From Lachnospiraceae bacterium (GTDB lineage: Bacteria; Bacillota; Clostridia; Lachnospirales; Lachnospiraceae), in the NCBI GenBank assembly GCA_017540605.1, contig JAFYAS010000047.1, positions 1 to 52,367 of the forward strand: a DNA stretch of 52,367 bases, written 5' to 3'. Below are positions 44,101-51,737 of the stretch, one piece after another. The position numbers and the translations under genes were made by a program. The notes beneath the pieces are model-generated. The model saw nothing but the letters and a program-made list of their open reading frames with translations, did no database searches and was not told the DNA's origin. Each line of letters starts with the position of its first letter. Position 1 is the first letter of the stretch.

Positions 44101-47100
44101 AAGGTTGCAGTTTATTCCGGAACATATACTGTAGCAGAACTTTCAAACGAGCTCCCCAAGACTGCCGGAGCATCAAAAACCGGTATTCTGAAGATTGCCA
44201 GAGGCAACAGAGAGAAGATGAAGGCCAATGTTCTTGAGATCATGCCTGATGATAATCCCAGTCAGTTTGGTGAGAAAAACTGGTTGACCCTCTTCCTTGA
44301 TCCTGAGTGTTCTCAATCAAAGGGTATCTTAAGAGGAAACAGACACGTTCTTGGACAGGGTAATAACAAGTTTGATGCTCACATTTGGCGTAACAACGCC
44401 GGAAGTTATGGCGATTCAGATTTGACTGATACACCATCAGGAGCATTAAGTTATCTTAATACTGCAGATGGTTCAGACAGCCTTTCATTTGCAAAGATTA
44501 AGGCTAAGCTCAATTCAGTTGGTGCAGCTGATGGATATAAGTATCAAGGTAATAACCTTGGAGGACATGAATATAAGTTCGGTATTGTTAAATACAAGGT
44601 TGGTAATCTTGATATAGGTGGCGGAAACCTCCATGATGCTGATGATTGGTTTACCAACTGGTTTGATGAGCTTCGTGATGATTATGAAGTAACATTGAAT
44701 ATCGTAACCATTTCTGAATTCGAGAAAATGGTTAAGGAAGTAAATGATGCCTATAGTGGATTAACTGCTGAGCAGCGTAAGACAAAGGCTCAGGATTATC
44801 AGGATAAATATGATGAATATAACAGATACTACACTGTTATGAAGGACCTTATCAATGGTAATTCGGGTAATGTGACTACAGAAGATCTCAATGAGCTTAA
44901 GAACTATATGAATACAAAGTTCGGCGTAACTGCTCCTTCTGTAGATGCTTATGCTACATGTGTGGCTGATATGGATAGCTTCTTGAAGACATCAGCTCCT
45001 GCAACAATGAATGGTGTTGACGCAGCTATGATGAAGAAGGAGATCGCTTATGAAACCAATTCTATCATAGCAGGTATAGACAGAAGCTACTATGATATGT
45101 TCAGTCTTTCAAAGGTTGGAGCTAATGAGGGTCAGTCAACATTCCTTACCAATTTCGCAAAGAAGTATGTTGTATGGCGTAATGCTATGATGTTCATGCA
45201 GTTCTTCAGATATGAGACACAGCATTATCTGAATCTTGCTTCCGGAGCAAGTGGAGAGTTTAAGCTTACAGATGCATATTCATGTATTGCACTTGGTGCT
45301 GCTATTGACTATAACAATAGCGACATTAATGTAACAGCTTGTAAGGCTCTTGCAAAGTACTGTGATGATATGGGTAATATGCTCATATTCAATGGAACAA
45401 TAACTGCTCAGAATCCTGATCAGTCTCACAATATGACTGATTACCTGAGAAGCAAGTTCGGTCTTGATGCAAGACGTATGGTGAATGTGGCTCCCACAGT
45501 TGATACTGTCAAGGATCAGGCAATTACCTTTAACTATGATGGTAATTCTGCCGGTATTACTTTAGATAGCAATGTAAAGACTGCTTATGTTACCTTGACT
45601 CAGCCTGTAAAGACTATTTTACATAATAAGATTGTATTAGCCGATCAGAATGGTAATAGTCAAACTAAGGTGACCATCAATCCTGGTACAACTGATGTTA
45701 ATATTACTGTTAGAAAACAATATGGCAATGTTCAGTCTATTACATGTACCCAGTCTGGAAATGCAACAGGGGCGCACAAGGTTAAACTCAGTATTGTTGA
45801 TTCACAGAATACTAATGGCTCAGGTGTTTACACTCCTGAGAACGCCTCTCTCAAGTTTTCTTTTGGCGATTACTATGATTATAACAATAATTTTGCATTT
45901 GCTTCAGGCAATGACTATGAGTTCGATTATTCAGAAGTTCAAAAAGATGGTGCTATGACAGCGACTCTTGGTACTACTGTAACAGCAACTGGTACATTTG
46001 ACACTCAAGAGATTAATGTAAAGGTACAGTATAAAGATGGTACTACTTTGACTAACGCTACCGGTGAAGTAACAATGTCATCTGATGTAAATGGCAGTCA
46101 GACAATCACACTTACCAATGGTACAGGATCTGTAACAGGTCTTAAGAACTATGTAGCTGAGCATACCGGATATGATTTCCAGCCGGATCCATCAGCTCCA
46201 AGTGGTAGATACAGATTCAATATTCAGACTACAAGTTCAGTGAACATCAATCCTACAGCCCTTACACCTTTCGGTGCACAGGTTGGTAGAGATAAGAGTG
46301 ATACTGAGAAGGGTAATGTAGCAAATATATTCAAGTATACATGTATGAACAATGGTATGCTTGAGTATGTAGCTAAGAACGGTAAGCTCTGTCATATGTC
46401 AACAGAGGTATACAATGCATTCTATAAAGATGCCGGAGCTACAACTGATAGAGCTCTTATGAATAATGAGGGTATCGTAGTTAAGTATCCGTTTACACTT
46501 GGTAATGAGTTGAAGCTTTCATGTACATCAGGTCAGAGCTACGCAGCAGATGTAGAAGATCCTGACATGACAGTATTCTACTCACTTGCAGGTGGTAGTG
46601 CAGGTTCTAACTCATCATATTATGCAGCCGATCCTATGGATGGTGCCAACAACTACTTCGTATATCAGTACAAGAGTGTTACTTACTCAGGTGCAGGTTA
46701 TACCAACGTAACAGGTTATTGGAGAAATAATGATGATGAGCGTAGACTTTACATCAATGTCATTGTCAATACTGCAAGAAAGAGTACTTTGGGTGTTGAT
46801 CTGAAGCTGTTTGACCAGACTTCAACATTCGGAAACAGCTCAACCTCAGCTACTCAGACAAACAAGGATATCAAGACTGATGGTCTTAACTACTTAAAGG
46901 AGATCAACAGTGCCGGAGAGTCAATCGAGTTTGCATACAATGCAACTACCGATCCTACTCAGAAGATAAAGAATATTTATGCATACTTCGATTTGGATTA
47001 CGATCCTGAGAATCCTACTGCTAAGCATGAATATGATGCAACCAAGGATAAGAAGGTATTTGATAGAGATATCGTTACTGAAGATCCCGGAAAGAACAAT

Positions 47101-47319
47101 GGTGAGCATGCTTCTGATAACCAGGCTTACGGTAAGGTTATAAAGACCGGTGATGATATCATCGATCCTCCCGGACTTCTCATTGATGATTCTTACTTCA
47201 TCAATAAGAACGGTGAGAGTGCAGCTTACCTGGTTGTAGTAGCAACCGATACAAAGGGTAAGAAGAGCATCAAGCACATTAAGATTAAATATAAGGAAGA
47301 AATGTTCTATCTGAATTAA
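41131..47319 (+). CDS. Very large secreted protein (2062 aa) in the pilus locus
   Basis: A Lys-containing start and hydrophobic stretch (about 8-32) ending SFVLADK look like a Sec signal peptide, not a prepilin leader. The export start may be ATG 41131 (only 3 bases from AGGAGG) or TTG 41137 (9 bases, better spaced). No C-terminal membrane anchor or sorting motif is present. Three similar strand starts, YKVVEVSS (near 75), YTVLEIEPYYP (near 576) and ANVLEIMPDD (near 1031), and strands such as ADFIYVSND, YDFVIIESS and YDAIYIGGD, suggest repeated Rossmann-like domains. From memory this resembles large DUF5057-type clostridial proteins. Residues about 1500-1690 look like Ig-type beta domains. 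A short DADGNP repeat lies near 320-400. An adhesin or tip function is inferred from position. Confidence 0.72.
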   Translation: MDLKVTKKIAIMGILALLVALCGTSIASFVLADKSSADDISDIIVKADGDTPTTKTMIDYIIEKSNDSSEASNPYKVVEVSSSSNPSELKKMISSKVFGTQVIDGHKTITANFDQSWISYTCINVGDLKGDAAKISDAANTIRKADFIYVSNDPNSMYTKTNDIPDDVKLALTNTIADNSVPAMVDSFNMTIASITKGLYTNYATNTLDTQGISHKTYGWPETASVDLFMDPMNFTSFFTPVNGTDQAPVWEKYKIANGTNEDGTTLKTKDFTVAKILTIKLDDTSATPLTNMMKQGRPADPCTIEVVDEVGEIEYELDYEVATDADGNPMADGDGNPIYATDADGNPIPKTSTDPDVKKDADGHVYKLDDEGKLIPKKDADGNPIYATDADGRPKIPVKHNETLTDTYLFTDAWDIYTTDEKDGAYKNRFLMPDAIHFDSVNISETDNYLASYDLTKYDFVIIESSVGPKLVQADAEAKITGAMNANVHILYSQSLVVGSGSSSGINTAVNYKAVLDKVMTSTDAPKYSSVLVTSRNMVKAFSVAATPAEVDRIAEIINNGSFRGMGGSGSSSLKYTVLEIEPYYPIDTKLAAKLEPVADWDKTIATRKSIEGGDGSKDLSFRAASMRGSVKSESGFYYLRPEKSTNDCFVDNAYRTADEISYDGAMSISAMHASGDYSSIASKNVDRIEDYYAWALSRGKVASASEKTYDEVKVVHMSASELNSSRLSLADNYDAIYIGGDYSAIKKDSNWSANGKIKFYKMYSSAGEYYTDPNAYGFSGQSGVTLGNDITDEKLKELKDYADIGMPVIISNDLKTAYEGRNGNQTVFDPNSRMADLLTDISSKTNVLYGFDPSDTVRVASTDYGPAVGQVTLFNPVGSEQELKNVLSLKERPKLVVTKFPASDTDTAKVGFVEGDATTWLKDSDGAYADHTLNFSYETFSDDTTAVLFIDDDSNSRFTNEEVRATAYGKKGTLSVQLPEDYYGVVYWKVAVYSGTYTVAELSNELPKTAGASKTGILKIARGNREKMKANVLEIMPDDNPSQFGEKNWLTLFLDPECSQSKGILRGNRHVLGQGNNKFDAHIWRNNAGSYGDSDLTDTPSGALSYLNTADGSDSLSFAKIKAKLNSVGAADGYKYQGNNLGGHEYKFGIVKYKVGNLDIGGGNLHDADDWFTNWFDELRDDYEVTLNIVTISEFEKMVKEVNDAYSGLTAEQRKTKAQDYQDKYDEYNRYYTVMKDLINGNSGNVTTEDLNELKNYMNTKFGVTAPSVDAYATCVADMDSFLKTSAPATMNGVDAAMMKKEIAYETNSIIAGIDRSYYDMFSLSKVGANEGQSTFLTNFAKKYVVWRNAMMFMQFFRYETQHYLNLASGASGEFKLTDAYSCIALGAAIDYNNSDINVTACKALAKYCDDMGNMLIFNGTITAQNPDQSHNMTDYLRSKFGLDARRMVNVAPTVDTVKDQAITFNYDGNSAGITLDSNVKTAYVTLTQPVKTILHNKIVLADQNGNSQTKVTINPGTTDVNITVRKQYGNVQSITCTQSGNATGAHKVKLSIVDSQNTNGSGVYTPENASLKFSFGDYYDYNNNFAFASGNDYEFDYSEVQKDGAMTATLGTTVTATGTFDTQEINVKVQYKDGTTLTNATGEVTMSSDVNGSQTITLTNGTGSVTGLKNYVAEHTGYDFQPDPSAPSGRYRFNIQTTSSVNINPTALTPFGAQVGRDKSDTEKGNVANIFKYTCMNNGMLEYVAKNGKLCHMSTEVYNAFYKDAGATTDRALMNNEGIVVKYPFTLGNELKLSCTSGQSYAADVEDPDMTVFYSLAGGSAGSNSSYYAADPMDGANNYFVYQYKSVTYSGAGYTNVTGYWRNNDDERRLYINVIVNTARKSTLGVDLKLFDQTSTFGNSSTSATQTNKDIKTDGLNYLKEINSAGESIEFAYNATTDPTQKIKNIYAYFDLDYDPENPTAKHEYDATKDKKVFDRDIVTEDPGKNNGEHASDNQAYGKVIKTGDDIIDPPGLLIDDSYFINKNGESAAYLVVVATDTKGKKSIKHIKIKYKEEMFYLN
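42097..42327 (+). repeat. DADGNP-type internal tandem repeat within the 2062-aa protein gene
   Basis: The coding DNA repeats GCAGATGGCAATCCTATC-like units five to six times. The protein shows DADGNPM, DGDGNPI, DADGNPI, DADGHVY, DADGNPI and DADGRPK. One longer block, DGNPIYATDADG, occurs twice (about 42132 and 42273). Asp/Gly/Asn-rich units like this often form flexible or cation-binding linkers. Confidence 0.85.
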
Positions 47320-47354
47320 TATGATTATTATTTTCTCATAGTTTTTTCCTCTTT

Positions 47355-47386
47355 GGAGCCGGATTATATGCCGGCTCCATTTTTTA
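47355..47386 (+). terminator. Rho-independent terminator after the 2062-aa protein gene
   Basis: GGAGCCGG (47355-47362) pairs with CCGGCTCC (47371-47378) across an 8-base loop, followed by ATTTTTT. It is a textbook terminator ending the main pilus operon. Confidence 0.95.
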
Positions 47387-47410
47387 GTCTTTAAAAACAT
47401 CAAAAATCTC

Positions 47411-47439
47411 TTTACGATTACTTGTATTTGTGATAGTAT
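47411..47439 (+). promoter_or_regulatory. Promoter of the second pilin gene
   Basis: TTTACG (47411-47416) and TAGTAT (47434-47439) are 17 bases apart, just after the terminator. It gives the second pilin its own transcript of about 90 bases of leader before the ATG. Confidence 0.55.
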
Positions 47440-47535
47440 AGAAATTGATATAGTGTTTTTTAACTTGCTCAGTGCATGATAAGGCAATATCATGATTAGT
47501 CTTAGGCAGGTTTCCAATTGAAAAGGAGAGATATT

Positions 47536-48045
47536 ATGGAGAATAATGAGGGATTCTCAATGGTAGAGCTTATTATCGTTATAGCGATAATGGCTATTTT
47601 AGTTGGAGCAATAGCACCGACGTTGATCAAGTATGTTCAGAAGTCGAGGGCTACAGCTGATGTTTCCAATGCTGATACCATAGCCGGTTGTGTTCAGGAA
47701 GCCTTGGTTGATAAAGAGGTTGAGCAGTATATATTTGACAATACTACAAGCCTTCCACTTACTCTTGATGTAGGCTCTATTGATCCTTCGAACAACAAGT
47801 TTGAAGAATTTTTGTATGAGAATTTGGGTGGTGGCCTTCCTGATGTGAAGTACAAGAAGAATGGTGCTACAGGATTTGAAGTTGTAGTATATTCATTGAA
47901 TGGAAGTACCAATGACGTAGGTGAAGCTGATTGGGGCGTTCAGATTTTGGCTAAAGGCGCTTCTGTTTCAGCAGGTTCTCCTACACCTCAAGTTGCTCAT
48001 GGTTGTGTGCTTTGGCCTGAGCCGGATCTGGCATATAAGCAGTAA
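47536..48045 (+). CDS. Second type IV pilin (paralogue of the 30469 gene)
   Basis: The protein has 169 residues from ATG 47536, behind AAAGGAGAG; the upstream in-frame ATG at 47518 precedes that site. The leader is MENNEG and the mature helix FSMVELIIVIAIMAILVGAI plus APTLIKYV is almost identical to the first pilin, with Glu5. The globular part differs but shares a YKKN-x-x-TGF motif in both, so they are full-length paralogues. It has two cysteines far apart (near residues 55 and 160) that could form a disulfide. It is transcribed separately, with terminator and promoter upstream, so it could be an alternative major pilin or a regulated variant. Confidence 0.9.
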   Translation: MENNEGFSMVELIIVIAIMAILVGAIAPTLIKYVQKSRATADVSNADTIAGCVQEALVDKEVEQYIFDNTTSLPLTLDVGSIDPSNNKFEEFLYENLGGGLPDVKYKKNGATGFEVVVYSLNGSTNDVGEADWGVQILAKGASVSAGSPTPQVAHGCVLWPEPDLAYKQ

Positions 48046-48068
48046 TATATATCAATAGTTTATTTCGT

Positions 48069-48593
48069 ATGTTAAAACGTTTTTTCCCAAATACAGAATG
48101 CAATAGTACTTATAAGATCGATTTTGAGGATTATTATAAGCGTGGTTACAGGGGTGTTATCTTTGATATAGATAACACCCTTGTTCCTCATGATGCTCCT
48201 GCGGATGATAGAGCTATAGCTCTTATGAAAAGACTGAAGGAGATAGGTTTTAAGGTGTGTCTTTTGTCCAACAACAAGGAACCTAGAGTTAAATCATTTA
48301 ACGAGCCTCTTGATGTTTTTTATATCTTTAAGGCTAACAAGCCGGTCAAGTCAGGCTATAGAAAGGCCATGGAGATCATGGGAACGGATGAAAAGACTAC
48401 CCTTTCTGTAGGCGATCAGCTTTTTACGGATGTATGGGGAGCTAACAGAGTAGGTATTTATACCATTCTTGTTCGTCCTATTCATCCCAAGGAAGAGATT
48501 CAAATAGTTCTTAAGCGTATTCTTGAGAAACCTATTATTGCTTCTTATAGACGAAGAATTAAGAAAGGGCTTATTGAGGCCGATAGAAAATAG
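48069..48593 (+). CDS. YqeG-family HAD phosphatase
   Basis: This 174-residue HAD superfamily (IIIA) phosphatase has the nucleophile motif FDIDNTLVPHD near residues 33-43, motif II LLSNN, a Lys in KANKP and the metal-binding motif GDQLFTDVWGAN. The start MLKRFFPN matches the family although no clear ribosome binding site is visible upstream. In Bacillus yqeG lies next to yqeH and aroE; here aroE follows directly, while yqeH is absent. Relatives are phosphatidylglycerophosphate phosphatase-like, but the substrate here is uncertain. Confidence 0.92.
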   Translation: MLKRFFPNTECNSTYKIDFEDYYKRGYRGVIFDIDNTLVPHDAPADDRAIALMKRLKEIGFKVCLLSNNKEPRVKSFNEPLDVFYIFKANKPVKSGYRKAMEIMGTDEKTTLSVGDQLFTDVWGANRVGIYTILVRPIHPKEEIQIVLKRILEKPIIASYRRRIKKGLIEADRK

Positions 48594-48613
48594 TTTGGTT
48601 TAGGTGACATGCT

Positions 48614-49996
48614 ATGGAGATAAATGGAAATACTAGGGTATTAGGACTTTTAGGTAATCCCGTAAGACATACATTATCCCCCTTGATACACAATACATTG
48701 TGTGAGTGCTTGGGGCTTGATTTTTGTTATCTTCCCTTTGAGGTGGAAAAGGATGCTGTAAAAAGCGCTGTGAAGGGTGCATATTCTCTCGGAATTGCCG
48801 GACTTAATGCAACGGTTCCCTTTAAGGAAACGGTGATGCCTGAGCTTGTTGATATTGATCCTGCTGCAAAGACTATAGGTGCTGTAAATACTCTCGTGAG
48901 AGCAGATGGTGGCTATAAGGGCTACAATACTGATATGGAAGGGCTTAGACAGGCGGTTTTGTCTGAGAGTATATCCATAAAGGATAGAGATGTGATAGTT
49001 CTTGGCGCAGGTGGAGCCTCCAAAGCCGTTGTATATATGTGTGTGCTTGAGGGAGCGAAGAGTATATATCTTTTAAATAGGACACTTAGTAAGGTCGAGA
49101 GCATTGCAGATATCATCAACACTCATTTTGGCTCCGACAAGGTTATTCCCATGGAGCTTGATAAATATGAAAGCCTTTTGAATCAAGGTAATGATAGATA
49201 CATAGTTTTTCAAGCTTCATCAGTTGGACTTCATCCTCATGATGAAGAAGTGTTGATAGCTGATCCTAAGTTTTTTAATCATGTCGAAATTGGTTTTGAT
49301 CTTATCTACAATCCTGCTAATACCAGGTTTATGAAACTTGTAAGAGAGCATGGCGGAAAAGCCTACAATGGATTAAAGATGCTTCTTTATCAGGGAATAA
49401 TCGCATTTTCCTATTGGTCCGGAGTAGAGCTTACCAAGCTTATGGAATATGAGAATGTGATATATGAAAAGCTTTATAAGGCTATATATAAGACGGACAA
49501 TATAGTTCTCATAGGCTTTATGGGTGCAGGAAAGACTACTGTGGGAAAGCGCCTTGCAAAAAAACTTGGATATTCATTTGTGGATACAGATGAGTATATT
49601 GAAGCTCGTGAGGGCATGAAGATATCAGAAATATTTGCAAATAAAGGTGAGGGCTACTTTAGAGACCTTGAAACAACGGTTATTCGGGAGTTAATGGAAA
49701 AAACTTCAAAAACTGTTTTTTCTACAGGTGGTGGTATGCCTGTGAGAAAAGAGAATGCGAGACTTTTAAGACTTCTTGGTGATACGATCTATCTTCGTGC
49801 AACTGCGGATGAGATATATAAAAGAGTAGGAAAGAGTACCAACAGGCCGTTGCTTCAGTGTGAGGATCCCAAGGGAATGATAAAAAGCCTGCTTTCTGAA
49901 AGAGAGGATGCCTATTCAGGCTGTGCCATAAAAAAGATAGATACCGGGAGTCTTGCTCCTGATGATATAGTAAAAATGATAATTGAGGAGATATGA
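48614..49996 (+). CDS. Bifunctional shikimate dehydrogenase / shikimate kinase (AroE-AroK fusion)
   Basis: The protein has 460 residues. About 1-285 is AroE: GNPVRHTLSPLIHN binds shikimate, the catalytic Lys lies in NATVPFKE and Asp in NTDMEGL, and VLGAGGASKAV binds NADP. About 295-460 is AroK: Walker A GFMGAGKTTVGKRLAKKLG near 301, the shikimate-binding Asp in FVDTDEYI, RDLE and STGGGMP. It would carry out the two consecutive steps 3-dehydroshikimate to shikimate to shikimate-3-phosphate. aroQ, the preceding pathway step, starts one base after its stop. AGGTGA precedes the ATG. Confidence 0.95.
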   Translation: MEINGNTRVLGLLGNPVRHTLSPLIHNTLCECLGLDFCYLPFEVEKDAVKSAVKGAYSLGIAGLNATVPFKETVMPELVDIDPAAKTIGAVNTLVRADGGYKGYNTDMEGLRQAVLSESISIKDRDVIVLGAGGASKAVVYMCVLEGAKSIYLLNRTLSKVESIADIINTHFGSDKVIPMELDKYESLLNQGNDRYIVFQASSVGLHPHDEEVLIADPKFFNHVEIGFDLIYNPANTRFMKLVREHGGKAYNGLKMLLYQGIIAFSYWSGVELTKLMEYENVIYEKLYKAIYKTDNIVLIGFMGAGKTTVGKRLAKKLGYSFVDTDEYIEAREGMKISEIFANKGEGYFRDLETTVIRELMEKTSKTVFSTGGGMPVRKENARLLRLLGDTIYLRATADEIYKRVGKSTNRPLLQCEDPKGMIKSLLSEREDAYSGCAIKKIDTGSLAPDDIVKMIIEEI

Positions 49997-49997
49997 T

Positions 49998-50432
49998 ATG
50001 AAGATATTGGTTGTGAATGGTCCCAATCTTAATTTTCTCGGAATAAGAGAGAAGGGTATATATGGAAATGAAGATTACGATTCCTTGATCAAAAGGATAG
50101 AAGAGAAGGCAGCTACCCTTGATATAGAGGTAGATTGCTTTCAGGCAAATGGTGAGGGTGAGATCATAGATAGACTTCAGTCTGCCTATTCAGATGGCAC
50201 GGATGGTATCATCATCAATCCCGGGGCTTATACTCATTATAGTATAGCTATCCGTGACTGTTTGGCTTCTCTTGAGATGCCAAAGATTGAAGTTCATATT
50301 TCTAATGTTCATAAGAGAGAAGAATTTAGACATGTATCTATGACAGCACCTGTTTGTTCAGGACAGATCGTTGGTTTGGGATTTAATGGATATTTACTGG
50401 CTCTTGAGGCTATAAAAGAAATGAAGATGTAA
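49998..50432 (+). CDS. aroQ: Type II 3-dehydroquinate dehydratase AroQ
   Basis: The protein has 144 residues from ATG 49998, which follows GAGGAG. It starts MKILVVNGPNLNFLGIREKG, the type II signature, with the catalytic Tyr in IYG. INPGAYTHYS binds substrate and the catalytic His lies in VHISNVHKREEFRH. It dehydrates 3-dehydroquinate to 3-dehydroshikimate, feeding the fused AroE-AroK. The length is typical for the dodecameric enzyme. Confidence 0.96.
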   Translation: MKILVVNGPNLNFLGIREKGIYGNEDYDSLIKRIEEKAATLDIEVDCFQANGEGEIIDRLQSAYSDGTDGIIINPGAYTHYSIAIRDCLASLEMPKIEVHISNVHKREEFRHVSMTAPVCSGQIVGLGFNGYLLALEAIKEMKM

Positions 50433-50514
50433 CTGTTTATCAATACCTTGCATCGTGATTTTGATAGTTTGAGAGTGCGTGACATCGAAGAATTTGAAAT
50501 AGGAGCTTTTAAAT

Positions 50515-51603
50515 ATGTTTGACTTTAGATCAAGAATAAAAAGACTTGTGGCTTCATTTCCGCCTGAGCTTGATGTTGTTCTCATCTCTGATCCTTATTC
50601 TATGAGATATTACACAGGCTTTACCGGCGGCGAGGGATATGTGATCGTTGATAGGGATGAGAAGTCTGCTGTTATCACGGATTTTAGATATACTGAGATG
50701 GTTGGAAAGGAGTGTCCTGACGCCAAATGTATTGAGATTCCAAGCGGAAAGCGCGGTGTGGAGATTGCGGCAGAGACCCTCAAGAAAATGGGAATTTCTT
50801 CTGTGGGTATAGAGGAGAAGCATTTGACAGTGAGTCTTATGTCTAAGCTTCAGGAAAGACTTCCGGATATTAACTGGGTGTCAGCTTCCGAGCTTATAGC
50901 AAAGCCCAGAGCCATAAAGGATGAAAAAGAGATAGAGCTTATCGCGAGGGCAGAGGCTATAGGAGATGAAGCTTTTTCCCACATTTTAGATTTCATCAAG
51001 CCGGGGATGACTGAGATAGAGATAGGCTTGGAGCTTGAATTTACTATGAGAAGGCTTGGTGCTTCAGGTCTTAGCTTTGATACTATAGTTGCATCCGGGG
51101 AGAATTCATCTATGCCTCATGCAGGTGTATCTGATAGAAGACTTCAGGCGGGTGATCTTGTGACTATGGATTTTGGCTGTGTTTATCAAGGCTATTGCTC
51201 AGATATGACCAGAACCATTGCGATAGGAGATCTTTCGGATGAGCAGATGAAGATATATCAGACTGTGTGGACTGCCCAGGCTCTGGCACTTGATGAGATA
51301 AGACCTGGTATGAATTGCAAGGATATAGACAAGGTAGCGAGAGATTACATATATGAAGCCGGTTACGAGGGATGCTTTGGGCATGGTCTTGGGCATAGCG
51401 TTGGACTTTTCATACATGAGGAACCCAGATTTTCACCTACCTGTGATGAGATAATAAGACCCGGCATGGTGATCACAGTTGAACCCGGTATATATATTTC
51501 AGGTAAATACGGAGTACGTATCGAGGATCTTGTAGTGATCACGGAGGATGGTTATAGAAATCTGGCACATTCGGAAAAGGAGCTTATAACTATTGGTTTA
51601 TGA
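50515..51603 (+). CDS. Xaa-Pro aminopeptidase-like M24 family peptidase
   Basis: This 362-residue cytosolic metallopeptidase has an N-terminal creatinase-like domain (about 1-130) and a C-terminal pita-bread domain. Metal ligands are visible as Asp in MDFGCVYQGYCSDMTRT (two), His in GHGLGHSVGLFIHEEP, and Glu in TVEPGIY and RIEDLV. AGGAGC lies upstream of ATG. The aroQ-papA order is conserved in Firmicutes, where efp usually follows; here gdhA follows and efp is not seen in the window. Confidence 0.93.
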   Translation: MFDFRSRIKRLVASFPPELDVVLISDPYSMRYYTGFTGGEGYVIVDRDEKSAVITDFRYTEMVGKECPDAKCIEIPSGKRGVEIAAETLKKMGISSVGIEEKHLTVSLMSKLQERLPDINWVSASELIAKPRAIKDEKEIELIARAEAIGDEAFSHILDFIKPGMTEIEIGLELEFTMRRLGASGLSFDTIVASGENSSMPHAGVSDRRLQAGDLVTMDFGCVYQGYCSDMTRTIAIGDLSDEQMKIYQTVWTAQALALDEIRPGMNCKDIDKVARDYIYEAGYEGCFGHGLGHSVGLFIHEEPRFSPTCDEIIRPGMVITVEPGIYISGKYGVRIEDLVVITEDGYRNLAHSEKELITIGL

Positions 51604-51620
51604 TTATTTTAAATTTCCCC

Positions 51621-51648
51621 TTGCAAATTCCTTCAAAGTATGTATAAT
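51621..51648 (+). promoter_or_regulatory. Promoter of gdhA
   Basis: TTGCAA (51621-51626) and a perfect TATAAT (51643-51648) are 16 bases apart. The transcript would start near 51655, leaving about 98 bases of leader that contain the hairpin described next. Confidence 0.75.
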
Positions 51649-51659
51649 AGTCTGTGGAC

Positions 51660-51714
51660 AAAGGCGTCTTTAACAGGAGAAGCAGTGATGCTTCTTCTAT
51701 TAAAGATGCCTTTT
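51660..51714 (+). promoter_or_regulatory. Long leader hairpin before gdhA, possible attenuator
   Basis: The arms 51660-51684 and 51689-51713 form a roughly 25-bp stem with G-U pairs and one mismatch, closed by GTGA, and followed by a short T run (CCTTTTGC). It begins within a few bases of the predicted transcript start. It could be a regulated terminator or a 5' mRNA stabiliser. No known riboswitch consensus was recognised. Confidence 0.6.
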
Positions 51715-51737
51715 GCATTATAATTAATCATTTTTAA

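Noticed and set aside
46921..47517. 198-residue open frame on the - strand at the end of the giant protein gene
   Set aside because: It runs through a strong terminator and the coding end of the + strand gene; the composition is that of an antisense shadow.
26173..48045. Type II secretion or competence pseudopilus system instead of a type IV pilus
   Set aside because: PilT, the PilM-N and PilO proteins, several prepilins and PilD together indicate a type IV pilus; no comG-type order or secretin is present.
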